A DNA stretch of 9,254 nucleotides from positions 1-9,254 of the forward strand of contig JAHZCF010000026.1 of NCBI GenBank assembly GCA_019423005.1. The letters are read 5' to 3'. Source of the stretch: Haemophilus sp. GTDB taxonomy: Bacteria > Pseudomonadota > Gammaproteobacteria > Enterobacterales > Pasteurellaceae. The translations under genes and the position numbers were made by a program. The notes beneath the pieces are model-generated. The model searched no databases. It was not told the origin of the DNA and saw nothing but the letters and a program-made list of their open reading frames with translations. Of the stretch, positions 1-6,320 are shown piece by piece; the stretch's first letter is position 1, and every line of letters starts with the position of its first letter.

Positions 1-577
1 CTAAGTCTTTAATGCTTTCACCGAATGACACTAAACCGCCGAAAATATATGGCCAGATGTAAAGCAATACGAAGCTGATGAACATCATGACAAAAGAAAC
101 GACGATTGGCACAAGACGTTTTCCGCTAAAGAAGGAGAGTGCTTTTGGCAATTCTACTTGATAGAAGCGGTTATAGAGTTCAGCTGAAATCACCCCGATC
201 AAAATCCCAATAAATTGGTTATTGATTTTCCCGAAGGCGGCTGGCACTTCACTTACGTCGATATGTTGTAGCTGAGCAACGCTGCCAGGTGAAAGTAGAG
301 TTGTTACCACATAGTAACCCACTAAACCTGAAAGTGCAGCGGAACCATGTTTGTCCTTAGATAAACCGAAAGCAACGCCAACGGCAAAAAGTAGGCCCAT
401 GTTATCGATGATAGCACCGCCTGATTTAATTAAAAATGCAGCAAGTTGACTATTCGCCCCCCAGCCATCAGGGTCAAGCCAGTAACCGATACCCATCAGT
501 ACAGCAGCTGCTGGTAAGACAGCGACAGGTACCATCAAGGCCTGCCCAATTTTTTGCGCATAACCTAGTACATTCAT
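1..577 (-). CDS. nagE: PTS N-acetylglucosamine permease, EIIC N-terminal part (partial)
   Basis: This is the N-terminal 192 codons of a glucose-superfamily PTS permease; the reading frame is open to the left edge, so the rest of EIIC and any EIIB/EIIA domains lie outside. NagE imports GlcNAc across the inner membrane and phosphorylates it to GlcNAc-6-P. The start MNVLGYAQKIGQAL followed by PVAVLPAAAVL resembles the E. coli NagE start (MNILGFFQRLGRAL), and GGAIIDNMGLLFAVGVAFG, KDKHGSAALSG, LVGYYV, AELYNRF and LPKALSFFSGKRLVPI are typical of the GlcNAc/glucose EIIC family. Hydrophobic stretches fall near residues 14-31, 52-72, 80-96, 120-134 and 155-178. The ATG at 577 has the Shine-Dalgarno AGGAG (584-588) six bases upstream. 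It is divergent from the nan-nag operon. GlcNAc specificity rests on similarity and on the adjacent nagB-nagA; a glucose or related PTS is the alternative. Confidence 0.87.
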   Translation of the reverse strand, partial: MNVLGYAQKIGQALMVPVAVLPAAAVLMGIGYWLDPDGWGANSQLAAFLIKSGGAIIDNMGLLFAVGVAFGLSKDKHGSAALSGLVGYYVVTTLLSPGSVAQLQHIDVSEVPAAFGKINNQFIGILIGVISAELYNRFYQVELPKALSFFSGKRLVPIVVSFVMMFISFVLLYIWPYIFGGLVSFGESIKDL

Positions 578-599
578 TTTTTTCTCCTATTTATAAGTA

Positions 600-616
600 A
601 TGAAGTATTACTTCAT
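600..616. promoter_or_regulatory. Operator palindrome 1, nagE side (probable SiaR site)
   Basis: A perfect 17-bp palindrome with a single central base, ATGAAGTATTACTTCAT. Its core TGAA-N7-TTCA (601-615) matches the second palindrome at 692-706 in 11 of 15 positions. The shape resembles operators of other RpiR-family regulators such as HexR (TGTA-N7-TACA). It lies 23 bp upstream of the nagE start and would overlap the likely nagE transcription start, which fits repression. Assignment to SiaR is inference from the regulator encoded in the operon. Confidence 0.65.
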
Positions 617-644
617 ATTTTAAAGTAAAAAAAAATATTTTGTA
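617..644 (-). promoter_or_regulatory. Candidate nagE promoter
   Basis: Read on the minus strand, TACAAA (644-639) and TAAAAT (622-617) are separated by 16 bp and could act as -35 and -10 boxes. Transcription would then start near 610, inside operator palindrome 1. The region is so AT-rich that other -10 placements are possible, so this is a weak call. Confidence 0.3.
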
Positions 645-670
645 TAGATGTTGTCACTTTATCTTAAATT

Positions 671-686
671 TGAGAAGCCGATCACA
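671..686. promoter_or_regulatory. CRP-cAMP binding site
   Basis: TGAGA-N6-TCACA matches the CRP core TGTGA-N6-TCACA at 9 of 10 positions and is flanked on both sides by AATT, giving an overall palindrome from 667 to 690. Its centre, 678.5, is about 70 bp upstream of the start predicted from the nanE -10 box, a normal class I CRP position, and about 68 bp from the candidate nagE start. It could therefore serve both directions. CRP control of nan genes together with SiaR is known in H. influenzae. Confidence 0.65.
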
Positions 687-691
687 AATTT

Positions 692-706
692 TGAAATTAA
701 ACTTCA
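692..706. promoter_or_regulatory. Operator palindrome 2, nanE side (probable SiaR site)
   Basis: TGAAATTAAACTTCA is a second TGAA-N7-TTCA element; with flanking bases the matching arms extend to TTTTGAA and TTCAAAA (689-709). Its centre (699) is 20.5 bp, about two helical turns, from the centre of the CRP site and roughly 50 bp upstream of the predicted nanE transcription start. That placement allows contact between the regulator and CRP on one DNA face. The match to palindrome 1 argues for the same protein, most simply SiaR. Confidence 0.6.
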
Positions 707-736
707 AAAAATATTTTTTTATGGCGTGTGTTTTAC

Positions 737-742
737 TATAAT
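737..742 (+). promoter_or_regulatory. nanE operon promoter, -10 box
   Basis: A perfect TATAAT lies 52 bp upstream of the nanE start codon. At the expected distance upstream there is only a run of T (714-720), with no good -35 box, which is typical of an activator-dependent promoter and agrees with the CRP site upstream. Transcription would start near 749, leaving a leader of about 45 bases. Confidence 0.6.
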
Positions 743-794
743 GACGAAAGAGCCAAAAGGACACCAAGTGTTACTGTCTAATATAGGAGTTTAT

Positions 795-1484
795 ATGTCG
801 AAATTATCACATAATGAAGTCTTAGATAAAATCAAATTTGGTCTGATTGCTTCTTGTCAGCCTGTTGATGACGGCCCGATGGATAAACCAGAAATTGTGG
901 CGGCGATGGCACAGGCTTCTGTTATTGGTGGCGCAGCGGGATTGCGCATTGAGGGCGTAGAAAATCTCAAAGCAACACGCCCTACCGTGAATGTACCGAT
1001 TATTGGTATTGTGAAACGAGATTTACCTGACAGCCCAGTGCGAATTACCCCATTTTTGCATGATATTGAAGATTTAGCGAAAGCCGGTGCAGATATTATT
1101 GCCGTGGATGGGACAAATCGTCCTAGACCGGTAGATATTGAAAGTGCGGTCAAAAAAATCCACGAATTAGGTTGTTTAGCCATGGCGGATTGTTCGAATT
1201 TAGAAGAAGGCTTGTACTGTCAAAAACTGGGTTTTGATATTGTGGGCAGTACTATGTCTGGCTACACCGGTGGCACTGTGCCGGAGGAGCCTGATTATCA
1301 ATTAGTTAAAGATTTGAAAGCAGCAGGTTGTCGTGTCATGGCGGAAGGACGTTATAACACCCCTGAGTTGGCGAAAACTGCCATTGAAATTGGTGCTTAT
1401 TGCGTGACGGTTGGTTCTGCATTAACGCGTTTAGAGCATATTGTAAGCTGGTTTGCTAAAGCCATTCATTCAGCAAAAAAATAA
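795..1484 (+). CDS. nanE: N-acetylmannosamine-6-phosphate 2-epimerase NanE
   Basis: Converts ManNAc-6-P to GlcNAc-6-P in the cytoplasm, the last nan-specific step of sialic acid breakdown. The product is 229 residues, the same length as E. coli NanE. It shows the TIM-barrel signatures [15 protein letters not shown] (16-30), IGIVKRDL (70-77) with the likely catalytic Lys74, [12 protein letters not shown] (101-112), [14 protein letters not shown] (148-161) and [10 protein letters not shown] (182-191) with the likely catalytic Glu184. The ATG at 795 was chosen because AGGAG (785-789) lies five bases upstream and the protein starts [14 protein letters not shown] as in the family. The frame stays open back to an ATG at 648, but that stretch overlaps the promoter, CRP site and operator and cannot be coding. 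First gene of the operon; nanK follows after 11 bases. Confidence 0.95.
   Translation: MSKLSHNEVLDKIKFGLIASCQPVDDGPMDKPEIVAAMAQASVIGGAAGLRIEGVENLKATRPTVNVPIIGIVKRDLPDSPVRITPFLHDIEDLAKAGADIIAVDGTNRPRPVDIESAVKKIHELGCLAMADCSNLEEGLYCQKLGFDIVGSTMSGYTGGTVPEEPDYQLVKDLKAAGCRVMAEGRYNTPELAKTAIEIGAYCVTVGSALTRLEHIVSWFAKAIHSAKK
1142..1150 (+). repeat. DNA uptake signal core, inside nanE
   Basis: AAGTGCGGT, the 9-bp core of the Haemophilus-type uptake signal sequence, followed by an A-rich stretch as in the extended signal. It is read in frame within nanE as Ser-Ala-Val. Confidence 0.85.
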
Positions 1485-1495
1485 AGGAAGAAGAC

Positions 1496-2434
1496 ATGTC
1501 ATTAACAGTGGATAGTGGTCAGACATTACAGCGTTGTTTGGCATTAGATATTGGTGGCACAAAAATCGCTTCTGCTATAGTAAAAAATGGTGAGATTCAA
1601 CAGCGAAAACAGATTTCCACGCCACAAGATGATGCCGCACAAGTGATGCATCAAACCCTTGCTCAGTTGTTAAAAGAATATGAAGGACAGTTTGATTATG
1701 TCGCCGTTGCTTCAACAGGCATTATTAACCAAGGCATTCTGACTGCACTTAACCCTAAAAATTTGGGTGGATTAGCTCAATTCCCATTAAAAGACAGTAT
1801 TGCACAGCATACCGATAAACCGATTGGTTTACTTAATGACGTGCAAGCTGCAGCCTATGCTGAGTATCAATTACAAAACCCTAATGATGTTCAAAACTTT
1901 ACCTTTATTACAGTTTCAACAGGCGTAGGGGGCGGTTTAATTCTAAATCATCGTTTACTTACTGAGCCAAACGGTATTGCAGGGCATATTGGTCATACTT
2001 TGGCTGATCCTAATGGCCCTGTTTGTGGCTGTGGTCGCCGCGGCTGTGTTGAAGCCATTGCATCAGGTCGCGCCATTGAAGCTGCCTCTTCTCAATGGGA
2101 TGATCCTTGTGATCCAAAAGAAGTCTTTGTGCGTTTCCGTCAAAATGATGAAAAAGCGACCGCACTTGTGACTCGTTCAGCACAAGCCATTGCGAACTTA
2201 ATTGCAGATTTGAAGATTGGATTAGATATGCAGAAAGTCGTAGTTGGCGGTAGCGTAGGGTTGGCAGAAGGGTATTTACCGTTGGTTCAATCCTTATTAA
2301 GTGAGCTTCCTGCTGTTTATCATTGTGAATTAGAAAGTGCTAAATTCGGGCAAGATGCAGGCTTGATTGGTGCTGCATACTGGGTAAAAGATTGCTTATT
2401 ACAAGCAAAAAATACGGGAGTGGTTTATGGCTAA
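1496..2434 (+). CDS. nanK: N-acetylmannosamine kinase NanK (ROK family)
   Basis: Phosphorylates ManNAc to ManNAc-6-P with ATP. The 312-residue protein has the ROK/ASKHA phosphate loop LALDIGGTKIASA (15-27), the sugar and catalytic-base segment LLNDVQAAAYAEY (112-124) with Asp115, the second nucleotide motif TVSTGVGGG (139-147), and the ROK zinc site formed by His167 and the cysteines of CGCGRRGC (177, 179, 184), followed by EAIASGRA. The start at 1496 has AAGGAAG (1484-1490) five bases upstream. About 12 residues (MSLTVDSGQTLQ) precede the point where I recall the H. influenzae protein starting; no better start lies inside, so a short N-terminal extension is likely real. The last eight bases overlap siaR, which suggests translational coupling. 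Confidence 0.95.
   Translation: MSLTVDSGQTLQRCLALDIGGTKIASAIVKNGEIQQRKQISTPQDDAAQVMHQTLAQLLKEYEGQFDYVAVASTGIINQGILTALNPKNLGGLAQFPLKDSIAQHTDKPIGLLNDVQAAAYAEYQLQNPNDVQNFTFITVSTGVGGGLILNHRLLTEPNGIAGHIGHTLADPNGPVCGCGRRGCVEAIASGRAIEAASSQWDDPCDPKEVFVRFRQNDEKATALVTRSAQAIANLIADLKIGLDMQKVVVGGSVGLAEGYLPLVQSLLSELPAVYHCELESAKFGQDAGLIGAAYWVKDCLLQAKNTGVVYG
2159..2167 (-). repeat. DNA uptake signal core, inside nanK
   Basis: ACCGCACTT, the complement of AAGTGCGGT, lies within nanK and encodes part of Ala-Thr-Ala-Leu in the plus frame. Confidence 0.8.
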
Positions 2435-3293
2435 AAATGGCAATATTTTAAATACCATCAGCTCGTTATATCGCAGTTTAACGAAAACTGAAAAGAAAAT
2501 TGCGGATGCGATTTTATTGAATCCTGATCTTGCGGTGCAATGTCCTCTAGCTGAAATTGCGGCTCATTTAGAAGTCGGGGAAGCGACCTTTGTGCGTTTT
2601 TGCCGCACTCTCGGCTTTAAAGGATTTAGTGATTTTAAATTGGAATTATCCATCGAGCTTGCGACTAAAGATGGCAAAGATAACACCGTATTAGATTCAG
2701 ATATTACCGATTCTGACAACTCATTGAATATTGCGCATAAGTTGAAATCTGCCATCAATAACGTGATGGATGAAACCATTAATTTATTAGATTTTAAGCA
2801 GTTGGAAGAGACTGTAAAAGCTATTCAGCAAGCAAATCGTGTCTTTTTATTTGGTGTGGGTACATCCGGTATTACTGCGGAAGATGCAAAAAATAAACTC
2901 ATGCGTATCGGTGTGCAAGTGGATGCGACAGGTAACAACCATTTTATGTATATGCAGGCATCTTTATTGACGAAAAAAGATGTGGCAATTGGTTTGAGTC
3001 ATTCTGGTTATTCTCAAGAAACCACTCATACCATGAAAATCGCCAAAGAAAATGGCGCCAAAACTATTGCAATTACACACAGTTTGCGTTCACCCATTAC
3101 AGAATATGCCGATCTTGTTTTAGTGAATGGGAATAAACAAGGCAAGCTACAAGGCGACTCTATTGGCACGAAGATTGCCCAATTATTCGTATTAGATTTG
3201 ATTTACGCTTTATTGGTACAGGCATCACAGGAAAGTGCGGTCAAAATAAAGCAAAAAACATTAAATGTCATTTTAGAACAACGTATCAAATAG
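2427..3293 (+). CDS. siaR: RpiR-family sialic acid regulator SiaR (HTH-SIS)
   Basis: A 288-residue transcription factor with an N-terminal RpiR winged-helix domain (about 1-78) and a C-terminal sugar-isomerase (SIS) domain (about 122-265). The helix-turn-helix falls in PLAEIAAHLEVGEATFVRF (40-58), followed by RTLGFKGFSDFK. The SIS phosphosugar pocket shows VFLFGVGTSG (139-148), GLSHSGYSQET (189-199) and AITHSLRSPI (215-224). Length, domains and the nanK-siaR-nanA order match H. influenzae SiaR (HI0143), which controls the nan and sia operons, with GlcN-6-P as its known signal and CRP as partner. The start overlaps nanK by eight bases, with GGGAG (2416-2420) upstream, so regulator and enzymes are made from one message and the locus is probably autoregulated. 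Likely targets are the two palindromes at 600-616 and 692-706. Confidence 0.93.
   Translation: MAKNGNILNTISSLYRSLTKTEKKIADAILLNPDLAVQCPLAEIAAHLEVGEATFVRFCRTLGFKGFSDFKLELSIELATKDGKDNTVLDSDITDSDNSLNIAHKLKSAINNVMDETINLLDFKQLEETVKAIQQANRVFLFGVGTSGITAEDAKNKLMRIGVQVDATGNNHFMYMQASLLTKKDVAIGLSHSGYSQETTHTMKIAKENGAKTIAITHSLRSPITEYADLVLVNGNKQGKLQGDSIGTKIAQLFVLDLIYALLVQASQESAVKIKQKTLNVILEQRIK
3233..3241 (+). repeat. DNA uptake signal core, inside siaR
   Basis: AAGTGCGGT followed by CAAAATAAA, a good extended uptake signal, near the 3' end of siaR. It is read as Ser-Ala-Val, the same frame use as in nanE and recF. Confidence 0.85.
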
Positions 3294-3302
3294 GAGAGAA
3301 AA

Positions 3303-4181
3303 ATGCGTAATTTAAAAGGTATTTTTAGTGCGTTATTAGTATCATTCAATGAAGATGGCTCTATCAATGAAAAAGGCTTACGCGAGATTATTCGCTATAA
3401 CATTGATAAGATGAAAATTGATGGTTTATATGTAGGCGGCTCAACAGGTGAAAACTTTATGCTTTCTACGGAAGAGAAAAAACAAATTTTCCGTATCGCG
3501 AAAGATGAAGCAAAAGACCAAGTAGCGCTAATCGCACAAGTAGGTAGCGTGAACTTACATGAAGCAGTGGAATTAGGTAAATATGCAACGGAATTAGGCT
3601 ATGACAGTCTTTCTGCAGTAACCCCGTTCTACTATAAATTCAGCTTCCCTGAAATCAAACATTACTATGACACTATCATTGCTGAAACAGGCAATAACAT
3701 GATTGTGTACTCAATTCCGTTCTTAACAGGCGTGAATATGGGGATTGAGCAATTCGGCGAACTTTATAAAAACCCGAAAGTGCTAGGTGTAAAATTTACG
3801 GCAGGGGATTTCTATCTATTAGAACGCTTGAAAAAAGCTTATCCAAATCACCTCATTTGGGCTGGTTTTGATGAAATGATGGTGCCGGCAGTATCTCTTG
3901 GTGTAGATGGTGCAATTGGTAGTACATTCAACGTAAATGGTGTGAGTGCAAGACAAATCTTTGAATTAACCAAACAAGGTAAATTGGCTGATGCGCTTCA
4001 AGTTCAACACGTGACCAATGACCTTATCGAAGGCATTTTAGCAAATGGCTTATATCTCACTATCAAAGAGTTATTGAAACTAGAGGGTGTGGATGCAGGT
4101 TATTGCCGTGAGCCAATGACAGCGAAAGCAACACCAGAGCAATTAGCGAAAGCGAAAGAGTTAAAAGCAAAATATTTATAA
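3303..4181 (+). CDS. nanA: N-acetylneuraminate lyase NanA
   Basis: Class I aldolase that cleaves N-acetylneuraminate to ManNAc and pyruvate, the entry step of the pathway. The 292-residue product is close to the H. influenzae and E. coli lengths. The key residues of the NAL/DHDPS family are all visible: the pyruvate carboxylate-binding GGSTGE motif (45-50), Tyr136 in IVYSIPF, and the Schiff-base lysine Lys164 in [16 protein letters not shown] (161-176); GFDEMMVPA and [14 protein letters not shown] follow as in the family. The start ATG at 3303 lies nine bases after the siaR stop, and the Shine-Dalgarno AGGAGAG (3292-3298) overlaps that TAG. The 88-base gap downstream is the largest within the operon. 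With no siaPT gene in the window, the sialic acid it uses must arrive through a transporter encoded elsewhere. Confidence 0.96.
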   Translation: MRNLKGIFSALLVSFNEDGSINEKGLREIIRYNIDKMKIDGLYVGGSTGENFMLSTEEKKQIFRIAKDEAKDQVALIAQVGSVNLHEAVELGKYATELGYDSLSAVTPFYYKFSFPEIKHYYDTIIAETGNNMIVYSIPFLTGVNMGIEQFGELYKNPKVLGVKFTAGDFYLLERLKKAYPNHLIWAGFDEMMVPAVSLGVDGAIGSTFNVNGVSARQIFELTKQGKLADALQVQHVTNDLIEGILANGLYLTIKELLKLEGVDAGYCREPMTAKATPEQLAKAKELKAKYL

Positions 4182-4196
4182 ATTAATGGAAAAGTG

Positions 4197-4205
4197 ACCG
4201 CACTT
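4197..4205 (-). repeat. DNA uptake signal core, between nanA and nagB
   Basis: ACCGCACTT, complement of the uptake core, 15 bases after the nanA stop. On the minus strand it continues CACTTTTCC. With the preceding AAGTG (4192-4196) it can form a small 5-bp hairpin with an ACCG loop. Confidence 0.8.
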
Positions 4206-4207
4206 AC

Positions 4208-4238
4208 TTCTTTCCTCTCTCTATCGGAGAGGAAAGAA
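4208..4238 (+). other. Hairpin in the nanA-nagB spacer
   Basis: Bases 4208-4220 (TTCTTTCCTCTCT) pair with 4226-4238 (GGAGAGGAAAGAA), giving 13 pairs including one G-U, around a five-base loop CTATC. No T run follows (TGTCGGTGTGG), so it is not a standard intrinsic terminator. Possible roles are stabilising or processing the message between the nan and nag halves, or reducing nagB translation. The 3' arm contains an SD-like AGAGGAAAG followed by an ATG (4238), opening a five-codon ORF, MSVWY, that stops at 4255, 14 bases before nagB. Confidence 0.7.
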
Positions 4239-4269
4239 TGTCGGTGTGGTACTGATAAGGAAGGTTATT

Positions 4270-5073
4270 ATGCGTCTCATTCCTCTGAACAATGAACAAC
4301 AAGTCAGCCGTTGGGCGGCGCGTCATATTGCTGATCGAATTAATCATTTTAAACCTACTGCAGAACGTCCTTTTGTATTAGGTTTACCAACAGGTGGTAC
4401 GCCACTTAAGACCTATCAAGAATTGATTAAATTAAATCAAGCGGGAGAAGTGAGTTTTAAACATGTGGTGACCTTCAATATGGATGAATATGTGGGTTTG
4501 CCAAAAGAACATCCAGAAAGCTATCACAGTTTTATGCATAATAATTTCTTCAACCATATTGATATTCAACCGCAAAATATCAATATTTTAAATGGTAATA
4601 CCAATGACCATGATGAAGAATGCCGACGTTATGAAGAAAAAATTAAATCTTACGGCAAAATTCATTTGTTTATGGGCGGTGTAGGTGTTGATGGGCATAT
4701 TGCCTTTAATGAACCTGCGTCTTCTTTAAGTTCGCGTACCCGTATTAAAACTTTAACGCCAGATACTATTATTGCGAATTCTCGTTTCTTTAATAATGAC
4801 GTAAATCAAGTACCAAAATATGCCTTAACAATCGGTGTAGGGACATTACTTGATGCAGAAGAAGTGATGATTTTAGCAACGGGTCATAATAAAGCCTTAG
4901 CCGTACAAGCCGCCGTAGAGGGCAGTATTAATCACCTTTGGACAGTGAGTGCTTTACAGCTTCATCGTCATTTCGTTTTGGTATGTGATGAGCCAGCATT
5001 GCAAGAATTGAAAGTCAAAACAGTGAAATATTTTACTGAATTGGAAGGTCGCGCGATTCATAGTGTATTATAA
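4270..5073 (+). CDS. nagB: Glucosamine-6-phosphate deaminase NagB
   Basis: Allosteric isomerase/deaminase converting GlcN-6-P to fructose-6-P and ammonia, which feeds amino sugars into glycolysis. The 267-residue protein aligns almost without gaps to E. coli NagB (266). Active-site residues are present: LGLPTGGTP (37-45), Asp72 in [10 protein letters not shown], and Asp141, His143 and Glu148 in [10 protein letters not shown]. The allosteric GlcNAc-6-P site (Ser151, Ser152, Arg158, Lys160, Thr161 within [11 protein letters not shown]) is intact, so activation by the NagA substrate is expected. Val140 replaces an Asn found in E. coli next to Asp141. The ATG at 4270 was chosen because it gives MRLIPL as in E. 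coli and follows AAGGAAGG (4257-4264); an in-frame GTG at 4246 lacks both supports. It shares a transcript with nanA and nagA. Confidence 0.96.
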   Translation: MRLIPLNNEQQVSRWAARHIADRINHFKPTAERPFVLGLPTGGTPLKTYQELIKLNQAGEVSFKHVVTFNMDEYVGLPKEHPESYHSFMHNNFFNHIDIQPQNINILNGNTNDHDEECRRYEEKIKSYGKIHLFMGGVGVDGHIAFNEPASSLSSRTRIKTLTPDTIIANSRFFNNDVNQVPKYALTIGVGTLLDAEEVMILATGHNKALAVQAAVEGSINHLWTVSALQLHRHFVLVCDEPALQELKVKTVKYFTELEGRAIHSVL

Positions 5074-5080
5074 GTGCGGT
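5072..5080 (+). repeat. DNA uptake signal core, overlapping nagB stop
   Basis: AAGTGCGGT begins at the second base of the nagB TAA stop and is followed by TAATTTTAATTT, an AT-rich extension expected of the extended signal. Confidence 0.85.
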
Positions 5081-5109
5081 TAATTTTAATTTGATTTTAG
5101 GAAGGTATG

Positions 5110-6255
5110 ATGAAGTATGCATTAATTAACAGCGTAATCTACACGAAAAATGAAGTCTTAAGAGATTATGCAGTGGTTATTGAAGGGGAATATATTCAAT
5201 CCGTTATTCCACAAAGCGAATTAGAAAGCGGGATTAAAACCATTGATTTAAAAGGGCATAATCTCACGGCAGGTTTTATTGATTTGCAATTAAACGGCTG
5301 CGGCGGTGTGATGTTTAACGATCAAACAAGCGTGGAAACATTAGAAATTATGCAAGCCACGAACTTAAAATCAGGCTGTACCAGTTTCTTGCCAACGTTT
5401 ATTACTGCACCAGATGAAGATATAAAACGCGCAGTAAATATTATGCGTGAGTATTTGAATAAGCATAAAAATCAAGCGCTTGGCTTACACATCGAAGGCC
5501 CTTATTTAAGTCTTGAGAAAAAAGGCGTACACCGCCCGGAATATATCCGTGAAGCGACGCCAGAGATGAAAGATTTTTTATGTGATAATGCGGATGTCAT
5601 TACCAAACTGACCATTGCTGCTGAAAACCCAACGGTGCAATATATTCCTGATTTTGTGAAAGCAGGCATTATTGTGTCTATTGGTCATTCTAATGCGACT
5701 TATGAAGTAGCAAAAGCCGCCTTTCATAAAGGGGCAACCTTTGCGACACACTTGCATAATGCGATGTCACCGATCAGTTCAGGACGTGCGATGGGCGTAG
5801 TTGGCGCAGTGTTAGATTCCGATGTTTACACGGGGATTATTGTAGATGGCGTGCATGTGAATTTTGGTAACGTTCGCTTAGATAAAAAAGCGAAAGGTGA
5901 CAAACTTTGCATTGTAACCGATTCTCTTGCTGCTGCAGGTGCACCACCTGAATTGGAAACCTTCACCTTTGTAGGAAAACCAATTTATGTGAAAGAAGGT
6001 CGTTGCTACGATGTAAATGGTACGATTGCGGGCGCATCAATTACCATGATGGAATCCATCAAAAATGCTGTGGAGTATGTGGAAATTCCATTAGCAGAAG
6101 CAATTCGTATGAGTAACCTTTACCCTGCGAGAGCGATTGGCGTAGATGATCGTTTAGGCTCAGTTGAAGCAGGTAAGGTAGCAAACTTGGCAGTGTTCAC
6201 AAAAGATTATGATGTGATTGGTACCGTATTAAACGGCGAATGGAAACCAAACTAA
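5110..6255 (+). CDS. nagA: N-acetylglucosamine-6-phosphate deacetylase NagA
   Basis: Amidohydrolase-fold enzyme that removes acetate from GlcNAc-6-P to give GlcN-6-P, the shared step for sialic acid and GlcNAc. The 381-residue protein has GFIDLQLNGCGG (55-66), where the Gln60/Asn62 pair replaces the usual His-x-His, as in single-metal E. coli NagA. Metal ligands are Glu129 (LHIEGPYLS), His193 (IGHSNAT) and His214 (THLHNAM); the catalytic Asp271 sits in IVTDSLAAAGAP, with substrate residue His249. Two adjacent ATG codons (5107 and 5110) are possible starts. I chose 5110 because the Shine-Dalgarno AGGAAGG (5099-5105) is better spaced and the family begins MKYAL or MYAL; 5107 would add one Met. 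It lies 36 bases after nagB and is the last operon gene, 63 bases from the convergent recF. Confidence 0.95.
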   Translation: MKYALINSVIYTKNEVLRDYAVVIEGEYIQSVIPQSELESGIKTIDLKGHNLTAGFIDLQLNGCGGVMFNDQTSVETLEIMQATNLKSGCTSFLPTFITAPDEDIKRAVNIMREYLNKHKNQALGLHIEGPYLSLEKKGVHRPEYIREATPEMKDFLCDNADVITKLTIAAENPTVQYIPDFVKAGIIVSIGHSNATYEVAKAAFHKGATFATHLHNAMSPISSGRAMGVVGAVLDSDVYTGIIVDGVHVNFGNVRLDKKAKGDKLCIVTDSLAAAGAPPELETFTFVGKPIYVKEGRCYDVNGTIAGASITMMESIKNAVEYVEIPLAEAIRMSNLYPARAIGVDDRLGSVEAGKVANLAVFTKDYDVIGTVLNGEWKPN

Positions 6256-6263
6256 AGTGCGGT
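6255..6263 (+). repeat. DNA uptake signal core, overlapping nagA stop
   Basis: AAGTGCGGT starts on the last base of the nagA TAA stop and continues CAAAAATAG, a strong extended uptake signal just before the terminator. Confidence 0.85.
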
Positions 6264-6286
6264 CAAAAATAGTATTATTTTAAACG

Positions 6287-6320
6287 TAATCCGATCCTTA
6301 AACAGATCGGATTATTTTTT
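6287..6320 (+). terminator. Rho-independent terminator of the nan-nag operon
   Basis: A perfect 10-bp stem, TAATCCGATC (6287-6296) with GATCGGATTA (6305-6314), encloses an eight-base loop and is followed by six T (6315-6320). It sits 31 bases after the nagA stop. The T run overlaps the recF stop codon (6319-6321). On the minus strand the same stem is followed by CGTTTAAAATAATAC, a poorer U-tract, so termination of recF transcripts here is probably weaker. Confidence 0.9.

Noticed and set aside
641..658. Second CRP site around TGTATAGATGTTGTCAC
   Set aside because: The half-sites do not fit TGTGA-N6-TCACA with correct spacing; only a TGTCAC fragment resembles the consensus.
648..794. N-terminal extension of NanE by 49 codons from an upstream ATG
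   Set aside because: The stretch contains the CRP site, palindrome 2 and the -10 box, the predicted transcription start is downstream of it, and the ATG at 795 has a good Shine-Dalgarno sequence and gives the family length.
857..1183. Minus-strand ORF of 108 codons opposite nanE
   Set aside because: It lies wholly within nanE, has no family resemblance or ribosome site, and reads like a shadow of the coding strand. The same holds for the overlapping ORFs at 1977-2171, 2564-2779, 7994-8182, 8107-8337, 8502-8711 and 8924-9109.
4246..4269. GTG start adding eight residues to NagB
   Set aside because: The ATG at 4270 gives the exact E. coli-like start MRLIPL and has AAGGAAGG just upstream; the GTG has no comparable ribosome site.
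4182..4269. Transcription terminator or separate promoter between nanA and nagB
   Set aside because: The hairpin has no U-tract and I see no convincing -35/-10 pair, so nagB most likely continues on the nan transcript.
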